DNA of 64,000 bases. It comes from Methanocorpusculum sp. Its GTDB lineage: Archaea; Halobacteriota; Methanomicrobia; Methanomicrobiales; Methanocorpusculaceae. Under the pieces are notes generated by a model that had not been told where the DNA came from, did not search any database, and was given only the letters and a program-made list of their open reading frames with translations. Each line of letters starts with the position of its first letter. Within the stretch, counting starts at the first letter, position 1. Location: NCBI GenBank assembly GCA_017399555.1, contig JAFQBW010000009.1, positions 1-64,000 of the forward strand, in the 5' to 3' direction. Positions 17,610-25,084 of this stretch are shown here, in pieces. The position numbers and the translations under genes are program-made.

Positions 17610-17912
17610 CTACGTAAATGTATGGTATCTACGCATGTTTTTTATGGTTGTTACAAAGGGCAGGTGGCTATCGTATTCGTTCATCTGTCGCTGCAACACC
17701 ACACTGGTAGTAAACACCACGCACTCGCGCCCGTCAAGCTCAAACTGTAACTGCATACAGGGCTTGCCGGGAGCAGCCTTGGAATCCAACATCCTATATG
17801 CTTTCACTAGTATCTCTTTACCAAATATGTCACGCATCTGCATCTTATCGCCAGACAGATTTATATCCTCTTTAGCAAAATCACTGAATCTTTTTACATT
17901 ATTTGTATTCAT
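17610..17912 (-). CDS. Candidate DGR accessory/nucleic-acid-binding protein
   Basis: 100 residues, ATG 17912 behind GGGAG, overlapping the RT stop by 14 bp and so translationally coupled to it. The product is beta-rich: an N-terminal RFSDFAKEDINLSGDKM, then strands around GKEILVKAYRMLDSK, CMQLQFELDGRECVVFTTS and a final TIKNMRRYHTF, a pattern compatible with an OB-like barrel. Similar small proteins occur beside DGR reverse transcriptases in gut phages, as far as I recall. It is a plausible stand-in for Avd, which is otherwise missing. The role in mutagenic homing is inference. Confidence 0.5.
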   Translation of the reverse strand: MNTNNVKRFSDFAKEDINLSGDKMQMRDIFGKEILVKAYRMLDSKAAPGKPCMQLQFELDGRECVVFTTSVVLQRQMNEYDSHLPFVTTIKNMRRYHTFT

Positions 17913-18951
17913 GTAATAACTCCCTCACGTGTCTAATATCTATAGATAACTTCAAATTATAACTATTGGCCCACTTTAACCAACCCAATGCACTATCTAC
18001 CTGTCCTATGAATCTAATAAAATTAGCATGTCCCTTCGCTATACTGGATTTGATATAGGTAACTCTGCGGCGGATGCGCTTGGCTGTACTCTTGCGTACT
18101 AAAATGTGTGTCTTGAAATGCCGATAACCTAAAAAATCCACACCGTGACTAGTGGGAAAATACTCACATTTACTAAAACATAAATCCAATACGTTAGTTA
18201 AAAAGTTTCTAAGCTCTATAGCTGCTTCACATAGTTTATGCTTATCATTAGAGAACAATACAAAATCATCACAGTACCTGATATAGTCTTTTATCTTTAG
18301 TGTGTGTTTAATAAATGTATCCAGTTCATTGAGGTAGATATTACCAAACCACTGTGACATCAGATTACCAATAGGTACACCCCTGCCCGGTGATAACTCT
18401 GAACAACTACTAGAACTGTCTATAATCTCGTACAATAAATCTAACACACGTGGGTCTTTTATCTTTCTACGCAAAATTGCTTTCAATCTACCATGATGAA
18501 TACTATGATAAAACTTGGATATATCACACTTCAAGACATACGTATTATGCCGAACCATACTCATGCAACGCAAGCTACCCGCGTGTTGACCCTTCTTCTG
18601 CCTACAAGCATAACTGTCATAGATGAATAACTTATCCCAATAATCGCCCAATACATTCAGAATAGCGTGATGAACTATACGGTCAGGAAAGAAAGGTAGG
18701 CTATGAATAGTACGCTGTTTTGGTTCGTGGATAATCTGGGATTTATAGGCAGCAGTCTTGTAGTTACCACTAACCAGCATGTTATGTAGCTTGTCTATGT
18801 ATTTCTCTGTGTTACGTTCAACTTTACGCACCGCACCAATCCCACGTTTACCTTTGGCAGCCTTACGCAACGCCAACCGAAGGTTATCCTTATCAACTAT
18901 CTTATCCCAGAGTTTACCGATACGTTTCATAATCGTAAATTGTGGTATCAC
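17899..18951 (-). CDS. DGR reverse transcriptase
   Basis: 350 residues from GTG 18951 (ATG 18930 is an alternative; neither has a strong ribosome site). The RT palm motifs are complete: KCDISKFY with D143, the DGR-characteristic IGNLMSQ at 194-200, and YCDD at 226-229. A thumb region with DFLGYRHF follows. The enzyme would copy the template RNA (19052-19176) into cDNA with errors opposite adenines, to be homed into the variable repeat of the receptor-binding gene just upstream. The coding sequence is more AT-rich than the flanking fibre genes, consistent with cassette transfer. Host-group II intron RTs lack the SQ form of the motif. Confidence 0.93.
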   Translation of the reverse strand: MIPQFTIMKRIGKLWDKIVDKDNLRLALRKAAKGKRGIGAVRKVERNTEKYIDKLHNMLVSGNYKTAAYKSQIIHEPKQRTIHSLPFFPDRIVHHAILNVLGDYWDKLFIYDSYACRQKKGQHAGSLRCMSMVRHNTYVLKCDISKFYHSIHHGRLKAILRRKIKDPRVLDLLYEIIDSSSSCSELSPGRGVPIGNLMSQWFGNIYLNELDTFIKHTLKIKDYIRYCDDFVLFSNDKHKLCEAAIELRNFLTNVLDLCFSKCEYFPTSHGVDFLGYRHFKTHILVRKSTAKRIRRRVTYIKSSIAKGHANFIRFIGQVDSALGWLKWANSYNLKLSIDIRHVRELLHEYK

Positions 18952-19051
18952 TGACTTTCGCTTACTGCTACTAGCCAGTGATACCCACCGCTATGTGTTT
19001 CCCCGATTGGTGAGGCAGCTTTAATGTTCAGCCTCGGTGTTAGGTCAAGAC

Positions 19052-19176
19052 TCCGAGTATCAGACGCCCCCCGCCCGCCGTTGTTCGCGTTGACGTTAGC
19101 CGACACGTTGTTCAGATTGACACAACGCGGACCACAATAGGACGAGTTATTCCAGTTGCCACCAGCGTGGAGCCGA
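19052..19176 (-). repeat. DGR template repeat (TR)
   Basis: 125 bp, matching the variable repeat at the same length. In coding orientation it contains ten AAC/AAT codons; each is changed in the variable repeat. Across the central core 15 mismatches are seen and all are A in the template. The 3' end has a GC-rich run (CGGCGGGCGGGGGGCG) and then differs from the target as TGATACTCGG versus TGAGCCTCGG, the IMH*/IMH contrast that fixes direction of transfer. It lies between the target and RT genes; the frame open through it (18948-19229) is best explained as template RNA. Confidence 0.95.
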
Positions 19177-19344
19177 GAAAGCCTCATTGGTATAACATTA
19201 AAGCTGGCTTGAAAGTTTTTAACCTCCAAGACCAGTCGAATGTAAGCTGACTTACGAAACCTGTCAAGTAATTTTTTCGTATCGCGCTCCGCGCACCGAG
19301 AAGTAGTCGAACCATTCTTACAGTAGAAAGGTCGTAAAACGCAA

Positions 19345-19376
19345 GGGAGACTTGACGAAAAGTCGCCAAGTCTCCC
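19345..19376 (-). promoter_or_regulatory. Hairpin between VR and TR (homing structure or terminator)
   Basis: A perfect 10-bp inverted repeat GGGAGACTTG/CAAGTCTCCC encloses a 12-base loop. It begins 42 bp after the 3' end of the variable repeat. In Bordetella phage BPP-1 a DNA hairpin just 3' of VR strengthens homing; the same place suggests a similar use here, at larger distance. On the minus strand it is followed by TTGCGTTTTACG, so it could also be a weak terminator of the target gene. Confidence 0.6.
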
Positions 19377-19403
19377 AGTCGTAAGCCGTATTCCGTAGGG
19401 CGA

Positions 19404-20468
19404 CTAGACGAATCGCGTCCGAGGCTCAGACGCCCCCCGCCCGCCGTGGTCCGCGTAGACGTGAGCCGACACGTAGTGCAGAGAGACACAACGCGGACCA
19501 CAACAGGACGAGTCAGCCCAGCGGCCACCAGCGCGGAGCCGATAGAGATTACCGTAAGTAGAACCATAGGCTTCCGGGTCAACAGCGGAGTTGTAAGTCG
19601 AAGAACCCCAACTAGAGCCACCAGCACCTGCCCACTCGCACCACTGCCACATAAACCCACACATATCTTCCAGACCCCAGTTGGAAATCATGCGGCGATT
19701 AGCGGTATCAACATGACCGCCCGTGGTACCCCAGTCTTTGGCCCCGGAGATAGCAGTACGGTTGTTACTGCCCCATGCGGCCACGACAAACTTGTCACGC
19801 GGGATATTGAATTTCTTGACCTTGGCAAATTCCTCGTTGAATTTTTCACCGTGGAATTTCACCGTGGATGCGCCGTCCGCACACTCGCCACCAAAGATAG
19901 AACAGAGTTTGGTACTATCATAGGAAGCCAGATAGATGTCAACCCAAATATCAGCTTCTTCAATATATACCATCCCTTCCGGCTCAGACTTGGGGCGGTG
20001 CAGCAGGTCCCAGATAGATGCGGGCAGGATGTCACCTGCCACATAAGCGGACAAAGTGTGTCCATCAATGGTACCCACATCAGCGCAGAGGCAGTGGAAA
20101 CCACCAATTTTACGGCTGTTATTAGCATTATATCCCGAAGGTGTCGTACTGTTCAAAGACAGGACAAACTCAGGTACGATACCCGTTGTGGGTTCCACGG
20201 CGTAAATGTACACATCCTTGGCCGCACGAGCGGTAGCGTTACCAACAGAGGATACATTCAGTGTCACATCGGCGTTGGTAGTGTACGACTTGCCGTTAAT
20301 CATCACGTGCAGTGGCGCGGGCAGCGTCACGGTAGTCTTGGTAACGGTAGGCCGGACAGACCGCCAGTATGTGGGGTAAGGTCCCTCAGCAACTGCCAGC
20401 GTGGTCATTATGGGAAGAGCTACCGGATTAAAGCTCTTGGTAGGTTTGTCATGCACGTAAATGCCCAT
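19404..20468 (-). CDS. DGR target: Mtd-like C-type-lectin receptor-binding protein
   Basis: 354 residues. The middle carries SRKIGGFHC, then SIWDLLHRPKS and IWVDIYLASYD, matching in order the pattern ARKVGGFHY, SLWDIKFRP and FWADIYLLG of Bordetella phage Mtd. A formylglycine-generating-enzyme/C-lectin core follows (GGHVDTANRRMISNWGLEDMCGFMWQWCEW), and the variable repeat makes the last 40 residues. The protein is probably the tip that contacts host surface receptors. It lacks the N-terminal QYRGTT pedestal domain of Mtd, which appears instead in two neighbouring fibre genes. The RT lies downstream in the same strand. Confidence 0.9.
   Translation of the reverse strand: MGIYVHDKPTKSFNPVALPIMTTLAVAEGPYPTYWRSVRPTVTKTTVTLPAPLHVMINGKSYTTNADVTLNVSSVGNATARAAKDVYIYAVEPTTGIVPEFVLSLNSTTPSGYNANNSRKIGGFHCLCADVGTIDGHTLSAYVAGDILPASIWDLLHRPKSEPEGMVYIEEADIWVDIYLASYDSTKLCSIFGGECADGASTVKFHGEKFNEEFAKVKKFNIPRDKFVVAAWGSNNRTAISGAKDWGTTGGHVDTANRRMISNWGLEDMCGFMWQWCEWAGAGGSSWGSSTYNSAVDPEAYGSTYGNLYRLRAGGRWADSSCCGPRCVSLHYVSAHVYADHGGRGASEPRTRFV
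19418..19542 (-). repeat. DGR variable repeat (VR)
   Basis: 125-bp copy of the template at the 3' end of the receptor-binding gene, ending 14 bp before its last codon boundary. Twelve codons differ from the template: ten Asn codons became Arg, Ala, Asp, Ser, His, Tyr, His, Tyr, Asp and His; one His became Arg and one Tyr became Cys. Scaffold residues between them (CGPRCV, GGRGAS) are unchanged. The positions fit the ligand-binding surface of a C-type lectin fold. Confidence 0.95.
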
Positions 20469-20469
20469 T

Positions 20470-20628
20470 TTAATCCTCCAGTGCTTGCGTAGTCAGGGCC
20501 TCTTGGTCCTCAATGTTTTCAGACAGGGTGACAGTAACTATCGGCTCCAGTATCGGCTTCAAGCTGTAACCCTCGGACGCGGCCATAATAGCAAGGTCTC
20601 GTGCTTGTTGTTCAAATAGTTCGTTCAT
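20470..20628 (-). CDS. Small protein coupled to DGR target
   Basis: 52 residues from ATG 20628, which overlaps the stop of the previous gene as ATGA; a longer frame to 20700 would overrun that gene. The product is acidic with an N-terminal helix (MNELFEQQARDLAIMAASEG) and a beta C-terminus. It stops 2 bp before the receptor-binding gene. Possibly a chaperone or fibre adaptor; unknown. Confidence 0.5.
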   Translation of the reverse strand: MNELFEQQARDLAIMAASEGYSLKPILEPIVTVTLSENIEDQEALTTQALED

Positions 20629-20936
20629 ATCAATATACCCCAGACGATTACTGCGAGTACGACCGGACAGTACCAGTCCATCTGACTGGCGTATTTCCAC
20701 TGCCAGAACGCCAATGCTCGCAGTTCCGGGTAAGTGGTATTCTTCCGCAGCAGCGACTCCGCCTGTGCATGTTCACGACCCCAAAACCACAGAATAGGTA
20801 CCAGCGTTCCCATAGTTATGTAATCTGTGAAACCAAGTAGCTTACAAATACCTATGGCAACTACCTGCATCAGTAGTCCGTAAAGTGCATGTTCCACAGG
20901 TGTGAAATCGCCACCGAGAAATTCACGTAACGTCAC
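20625..20936 (-). CDS. Small integral membrane protein (holin-like)
   Basis: 103 residues, GTG start at 20936. Hydrophobic segments are seen at about residues 15-34 (HALYGLLMQVVAIGICKLLG), 39-51 (YITMGTLVPILWF) and 87-103 (DWYCPVVLAVIVWGILI), with a charged loop between. The first two are shaped like class I/II phage holin hairpins. Its place between fibre genes rather than in the lysis cassette makes the holin role uncertain. Confidence 0.45.
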   Translation of the reverse strand: MTLREFLGGDFTPVEHALYGLLMQVVAIGICKLLGFTDYITMGTLVPILWFWGREHAQAESLLRKNTTYPELRALAFWQWKYASQMDWYCPVVLAVIVWGILI

Positions 20937-20939
20937 GGT

Positions 20940-22037
20940 TTATACCTTCGCTTCCAACGCAGCAATGCGCTCCTGCAACCGCTGAAGGTCAGCAGCAACA
21001 TTATCAATGTTGACTTGCAGGTCGCTCTTGGCGTAGGTCCCCACTATAATGTACATGTAACCCTTGATAGATTGGGTCTGTACGGTGGTGATGGCGTTGC
21101 TGTAGATGGGATTACTACCACTGGCATCTAAATCAATCGTCTGATAAGTGTAAGCATTTGTACCGCTAGAACTTGACGTATCCATCATCGCAGTACCATT
21201 ACCACCGTCCCGCAATGCACCACTTGGATTTGCTTGCGCAACATCGAATTTGCGGGAACCAACATTTAACTTACCCGTTATATTCGGCAACCCCGCCTCA
21301 ATCAGGTCACCGACCGCGTTCTTGTCGATAGTACCCTCGACATGACCCGTTACCTTGGGGATGCGTACCGTACCGGCGGTGGTGTCCAACACGAACTTGC
21401 CGCAGACGCCGTAAGTAGTGACGCTGTTCTGCCACTCGGTCTCGGTGATGAACAGATTGTCATGCTCGCCAGTGTTCTTCAACTGCACCATGTAGTTATA
21501 AAATGCAGCGAAGATGCCTGTGCTGTAAATCAGCGAACCGTCAAGCAACTGGAACCCGGCACCACGGATAGGCAGCAGGGACCAGACAAGCTCACCGATA
21601 GCGCGGCCCACCACAGTAGCGTTCTCGCCACTCACATGGAGCAGACCCGTGTCGTGCATGGCATCGGATAGCGTAGTAGCGTTAGACGCGTCCAGCGTCT
21701 CTACCTCATCCGTCCAGTTCAGCGAAGACACAACACCATCAGAGACCTGAAGATTCTCACCAACTTGCAACACACCACGCTGTACAGTGCTACCTATCTT
21801 AGCGGCAATAGTATTATCAACACCAAGGGTGCCGCCTGTAACAGTGATAGCCTCACCAGCCAGCACCTTAGTAGCGGCCTTAGCCAGAGGATGACCACCA
21901 GCAGTCACACCATCCTGCACAACGACCGTATTAGTCGTTGTATCCACAGTCAACTCACCAGCAGGGCCGGTGTAGTTAGAGTGCTGCATCACCGTGCCGC
22001 GATACTGCTGCACCGGCTCTTTAGTATTACGTGCCAT
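20940..22037 (-). CDS. Tail fibre with Mtd-type N-terminal domain and collar-like domain
   Basis: 365 residues, ATG 22037. Residues about 10-50 (VQQYRGTVMQHSNYTG, then GELTVDTTTNTVVVQDG and GGHPLAK) match the N-terminal domain of Bordetella Mtd, which forms the beta-prism pedestal and trimer base. A tail-collar-like region follows (TVRIPKVTGHVEGT through KGYMYIIVGTY), and a C-terminal heptad coiled coil (VAADLQRLQERIAALEAKV). Likely a fibre subunit that joins the receptor-binding tip to the tail. The start shares its first residues (MARNT) with the next fibre gene, showing duplication. Confidence 0.75.
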   Translation of the reverse strand: MARNTKEPVQQYRGTVMQHSNYTGPAGELTVDTTTNTVVVQDGVTAGGHPLAKAATKVLAGEAITVTGGTLGVDNTIAAKIGSTVQRGVLQVGENLQVSDGVVSSLNWTDEVETLDASNATTLSDAMHDTGLLHVSGENATVVGRAIGELVWSLLPIRGAGFQLLDGSLIYSTGIFAAFYNYMVQLKNTGEHDNLFITETEWQNSVTTYGVCGKFVLDTTAGTVRIPKVTGHVEGTIDKNAVGDLIEAGLPNITGKLNVGSRKFDVAQANPSGALRDGGNGTAMMDTSSSSGTNAYTYQTIDLDASGSNPIYSNAITTVQTQSIKGYMYIIVGTYAKSDLQVNIDNVAADLQRLQERIAALEAKV

Positions 22038-22063
22038 AATTTACCTCACTATATAAACTGAAG

Positions 22064-22081
22064 GGGGGCCTTGCGGCCCCC
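22064..22081 (-). terminator. Hairpin between two fibre genes
   Basis: A 7-bp GC stem (GGGGGCC/GGCCCCC) with a 4-base loop, followed on the minus strand by TTCAGTTTATATAG. It may set the expression ratio of the two paralogous fibre genes. Confidence 0.55.
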
Positions 22082-22091
22082 AGAGCAAAAC

Positions 22092-22883
22092 TTAGTCCAT
22101 AGTACCGTAGTCGGAAGGAACGATAAGGTTGCCACTGTCGTCAATCTTGGCGTTGTTACCAGTAGCGGCCAGCTTAAGGCTGATGACCTTGCCTTCAACT
22201 TTCACACCGTCACCAGCAGTGTACACGTCAATCAGGTCAGTCACGTTGACCAGAATCTGCTTGGCAGAGCCATCAGCCAGACGGAAGTCAAAGTCAAGGT
22301 AAGTGCCAGTCAGGGTAGCAGAACCATCACCATCGGGGTCCACGGGGTTGACCGCAAGAGCCACGTTCTCCAGCATGGAGATGCTGGAGGGGATGGTCAC
22401 GGTGCCAACAACAGTCACACCGTCCTGACCGATAAGGTCCAGCTTGCCGCTGGTGGTGTCGTAAGCAAGGTCAATGTTGGCCTGAATCTTACCGTCACCA
22501 TCAAGCGACAGCAGCTCATCATTGGCCTTGACCAGAGCCGCAGCGTTACCCACGGTCAGCTTGCCATCGGTACCCACGCTCAGGCCATTGTTGACATCAG
22601 TGGACACAAGAGCCGGAACAAGGCCGGTAATAGACAGACCGATGGTAACATCCTGAGCGAGAGTACCCTCAGCACCACCGTTGACCTGCACGATAGTGCC
22701 GTCAGCAGTCACCTTGCGGGACTCTTTGGCAAGCGGATGACCACCAGCAGTCACGCCGTCCTGCACAACCGCTGTCATTTTGGTAATGTCAACGGTTACT
22801 TCGCCTACTGCCCCCGTGTAACCCGCATGTTGGTCGGTAGTACCGCGATACTGCTGGACGGGGTTGACAGTGTTACGAGCCAT
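22092..22883 (-). CDS. Tail fibre with Mtd-type N-terminal domain
   Basis: 263 residues from ATG 22883 (GGAGG upstream; the frame continues to 22898 but that would place the site inside). Residues 8-52 repeat the Mtd-type domain (QYRGTTDQHAGYTGAVGE, AVVQDGVTAGGHPLAKE). The rest is beta-repeat fibre with NGLSVGTDGKLTVGN and a final SYDLIV-type strand region. Its C-terminal modules resemble those of the 546-residue fibre upstream (IDVYTAGDGVKVEGKVISLKLA versus DIYRAGMGVKIDPDLTVSVRLA). Structural; probably part of the same fibre assembly. Confidence 0.7.
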   Translation of the reverse strand: MARNTVNPVQQYRGTTDQHAGYTGAVGEVTVDITKMTAVVQDGVTAGGHPLAKESRKVTADGTIVQVNGGAEGTLAQDVTIGLSITGLVPALVSTDVNNGLSVGTDGKLTVGNAAALVKANDELLSLDGDGKIQANIDLAYDTTSGKLDLIGQDGVTVVGTVTIPSSISMLENVALAVNPVDPDGDGSATLTGTYLDFDFRLADGSAKQILVNVTDLIDVYTAGDGVKVEGKVISLKLAATGNNAKIDDSGNLIVPSDYGTMD

Positions 22884-22907
22884 TGGAATAACCTCCAAAG
22901 TTAAGGG

Positions 22908-24548
22908 TTACATGGTACCGTGGTCAAGTGCAACAAACAGCTTGTCATCAGTACCAAGTTTGATTGCGTTGCCTGTATCAGCAGAAACTACAGTAGCCAG
23001 AGCAGCAAGAAGCTCCGCAGCAGACATACCCGAAGTGTACAACTTACCGTCAGTACCAAGTGTCAGCTTGTTACCAGCCTGAATAGAAAGTAACTCTGTC
23101 GGCTCGGTACTCTTGGCAAACAACTTGCCATCTAGCCCGACTGTAAGCAGGTTCTTCTCCTGCAACGACACAAGCTCTGTTGGCTTGACTGGCGCACTAT
23201 AGAGCTTACCATCGAGACCCACTGTTAATGTATTATCTGCCGTACCAGACAACAGGTCCTCTGGTTTAGTCTCTTCAACGTAGAGCTTGTTGTCAAGCCC
23301 CAGCTTCAGCGCGTTGCCCTCCTGTACCGACAATAGCTCCGGGATGTCTGACGCCTGAAGCCCACCAGCAGAGTACAACTTGTTGTCGCTGCCAAGCACG
23401 ATTGTATTGTCGGCATCCTTGGAAATCATCTCCCCAAGAATGACAGACCCCACGTTAGCACCATCAAGCTGTATCTCGCCATTGACGTTGAAACCCAAAC
23501 CACCATCGGTAGCCAATCGCACCGATACAGTCAGGTCAGGGTCAATCTTAACGCCCATACCTGCCCGATAAATATCAGACAGATAGGACATGTTAACATA
23601 CAACTCCTTGGCGTTGCCATTCTGCAAGCGGAATGTGAACAGCAGGTATGAGCCGGGCGACTGCCCCAAGGGGTCAATCACAAAGTCCACATCCTCCAGC
23701 ACAGACTCTGCGCCAAGAATAGTGACTTCACCCAGCGATGCACCATTGACACCAAACATCCGCAGCAACCCGGTAGCCCGCTCGTAGGCCACGGCAAACT
23801 CGGAGCCGATAGCACCATCGAGAGTCTTGTACAGCAGCTTGTCCCCAGCAGCGACCGATGCCTCCGCGTGAGTAGCCAGCTTGCCGTTCTCCACCCGGAT
23901 AGTATTACCATCAACCAACCCGGCAAGGTCCACAGACAACTTGCCGTTGTTATCGACAATAGTGGCACCATCCGCAAGATAGTCCGCGTTGATAGTCAGC
24001 TTGCCAGTACCCGGCTCAATAGTCAGCCCGTTACCAGCCATACCAACAGCGACATCCTGTGCCTGTAGCATGGCACCCTTGTCGGTACCGATAGACAGGA
24101 TGTTGCCCGCATCCGTGGAGACGATAGTTACATCAGCCCCGATACCAGCATCCTTCAGTGCTTCTTCGGTAAGCTGCACCTTGCCGTCCGTGGGACTAAT
24201 GGTAAGAAGGTTATTTACAGCATTAGACAGGATGTCGTTACCATCAACGTACACACCCTTATCTACGCCGTACCGGGCGTAATTGCCCTCCTGCTTGGAC
24301 ACAAAGTCCGGCAACTCCTGCGGCTCCACAACCAGCTTGCCGTCAAGCCCGACAGTAAGCAGGTTACCCGCAGTGGCACTCACCATATCCTTGGCCTGTA
24401 CAGTAAGCCCCAACGCATCCGACTTCAGCAGATTACCCACTTCTGTAGATACGGGGATGTACGACACCTCAATCACAGAACCCTGCTGGGCAACGATATG
24501 TTGCCGACCATCAGGACCTACTGTGACTGGTTTGAAAAACATCGGCAT
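22908..24548 (-). CDS. Long repeat-containing tail fibre
   Basis: 546 residues, ATG 24548 behind AGGAGG. Most of the protein consists of tandem modules of about 28-45 residues with the core pattern L-x-S-x-x-x-x-N-x-L-T-V-G-L-D-G-K-L, clearest near the C-terminus (LLTVGLDGKLF, KLTLGTDGKLY, TLTVGLDGKLY). One interruption (residues about 240-350) contains a module shared with the next fibre gene. Such beta-repeat stalks form elongated trimeric fibres. The number of repeats may vary between relatives by recombination. Confidence 0.75.
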   Translation of the reverse strand: MPMFFKPVTVGPDGRQHIVAQQGSVIEVSYIPVSTEVGNLLKSDALGLTVQAKDMVSATAGNLLTVGLDGKLVVEPQELPDFVSKQEGNYARYGVDKGVYVDGNDILSNAVNNLLTISPTDGKVQLTEEALKDAGIGADVTIVSTDAGNILSIGTDKGAMLQAQDVAVGMAGNGLTIEPGTGKLTINADYLADGATIVDNNGKLSVDLAGLVDGNTIRVENGKLATHAEASVAAGDKLLYKTLDGAIGSEFAVAYERATGLLRMFGVNGASLGEVTILGAESVLEDVDFVIDPLGQSPGSYLLFTFRLQNGNAKELYVNMSYLSDIYRAGMGVKIDPDLTVSVRLATDGGLGFNVNGEIQLDGANVGSVILGEMISKDADNTIVLGSDNKLYSAGGLQASDIPELLSVQEGNALKLGLDNKLYVEETKPEDLLSGTADNTLTVGLDGKLYSAPVKPTELVSLQEKNLLTVGLDGKLFAKSTEPTELLSIQAGNKLTLGTDGKLYTSGMSAAELLAALATVVSADTGNAIKLGTDDKLFVALDHGTM

Positions 24549-24558
24549 ACGATGCCTC

Positions 24559-24828
24559 CTATTGAGCGGACGTTGGTGGCATAACGCCGCTCTGAATGTA
24601 CTGAATCTCCGTTAGCCTACTATTTGCCTCGTCCAGTTTAGCATCATACTGACCTATTACAGTAAGAAGATGCTCAACTGTGACTGGAGATTCATCTACC
24701 GTTGGGTGTGCAATCGGTAGTAACAGACTACTTGGTACCTTGCTTGGACTCACTTCTATGGAACGAGCGCAACCCATGCAAAAGCTCGTCAGGAATAACA
24801 ATATGCAACACAGAGCGAATCTGCTCAT
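24559..24828 (-). CDS. o-spanin (Rz1-like outer-membrane lipoprotein)
   Basis: 89 residues from ATG 24828. The hydrophobic signal ends in a lipobox-like CMGC with Cys20 as the acylation site, then comes a Pro/Ser-rich segment and a helical end. The gene lies in another frame over the last 101 bp of the i-spanin gene, the classic overlapping Rz/Rz1 layout. Together the two fuse inner and outer membranes in the last step of lysis, which implies a Gram-negative host. The longer frame to 24870 would spoil the signal peptide. Confidence 0.8.
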   Translation of the reverse strand: MSRFALCCILLFLTSFCMGCARSIEVSPSKVPSSLLLPIAHPTVDESPVTVEHLLTVIGQYDAKLDEANSRLTEIQYIQSGVMPPTSAQ

Positions 24829-25084
24829 TCTGCGTTGCCAGTCTCCTGAGTCGTGTCTCGAACCTGTCATATTGCACCTGTCGTTCCTGTTCCTGTATCG
24901 CGAGACGAGTCGTGGCCGTCTCGATGCGGTTCAGCAAGGCAACCTGTTTTTCAAGGCTATCATTGGCAATTTTCAGGTCGGTTGTCAACCGCTGATTCTC
25001 GTTCTTGAGAGAATCTATCCTGACGTGGCTGTACCATAGGGTTGCCAATAAAACAGCCACCAGAAAGCTCCCTAGAAGTTTCAT
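24728..25084 (-). CDS. i-spanin (Rz-like inner-membrane protein)
   Basis: 118 residues: a short cytoplasmic start, one membrane segment (LGSFLVAVLLATLWYSH, residues 3-20), then a long periplasmic coiled coil with Glu/Leu/Arg heptads, ending in the IVIPDELLHGLRSF motif typical of Rz C-termini. It partners the overlapping lipoprotein gene. It also overlaps the end of the upstream membrane gene by about 125 bp. Confidence 0.85.
   Translation of the reverse strand: MKLLGSFLVAVLLATLWYSHVRIDSLKNENQRLTTDLKIANDSLEKQVALLNRIETATTRLAIQEQERQVQYDRFETRLRRLATQNEQIRSVLHIVIPDELLHGLRSFHRSESKQGTK

Noticed and set aside
18948-19229. 93-codon open frame through the template repeat
   Set aside because: No ribosome site, overlaps the RT start, and the Asn-rich part is exactly the DGR template; best read as non-coding template RNA.
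22071-22904. 277-codon plus-strand frame in a fibre gene
   Set aside because: Mirror of the repeat-rich minus-strand fibre; lacks a ribosome site and crosses the intergenic hairpin.
22930-24540. Regularly spaced repeats suggesting a CRISPR array
   Set aside because: Repeats are degenerate coding modules of a fibre protein in one frame; there are no identical repeat-spacer units and no cas operon.
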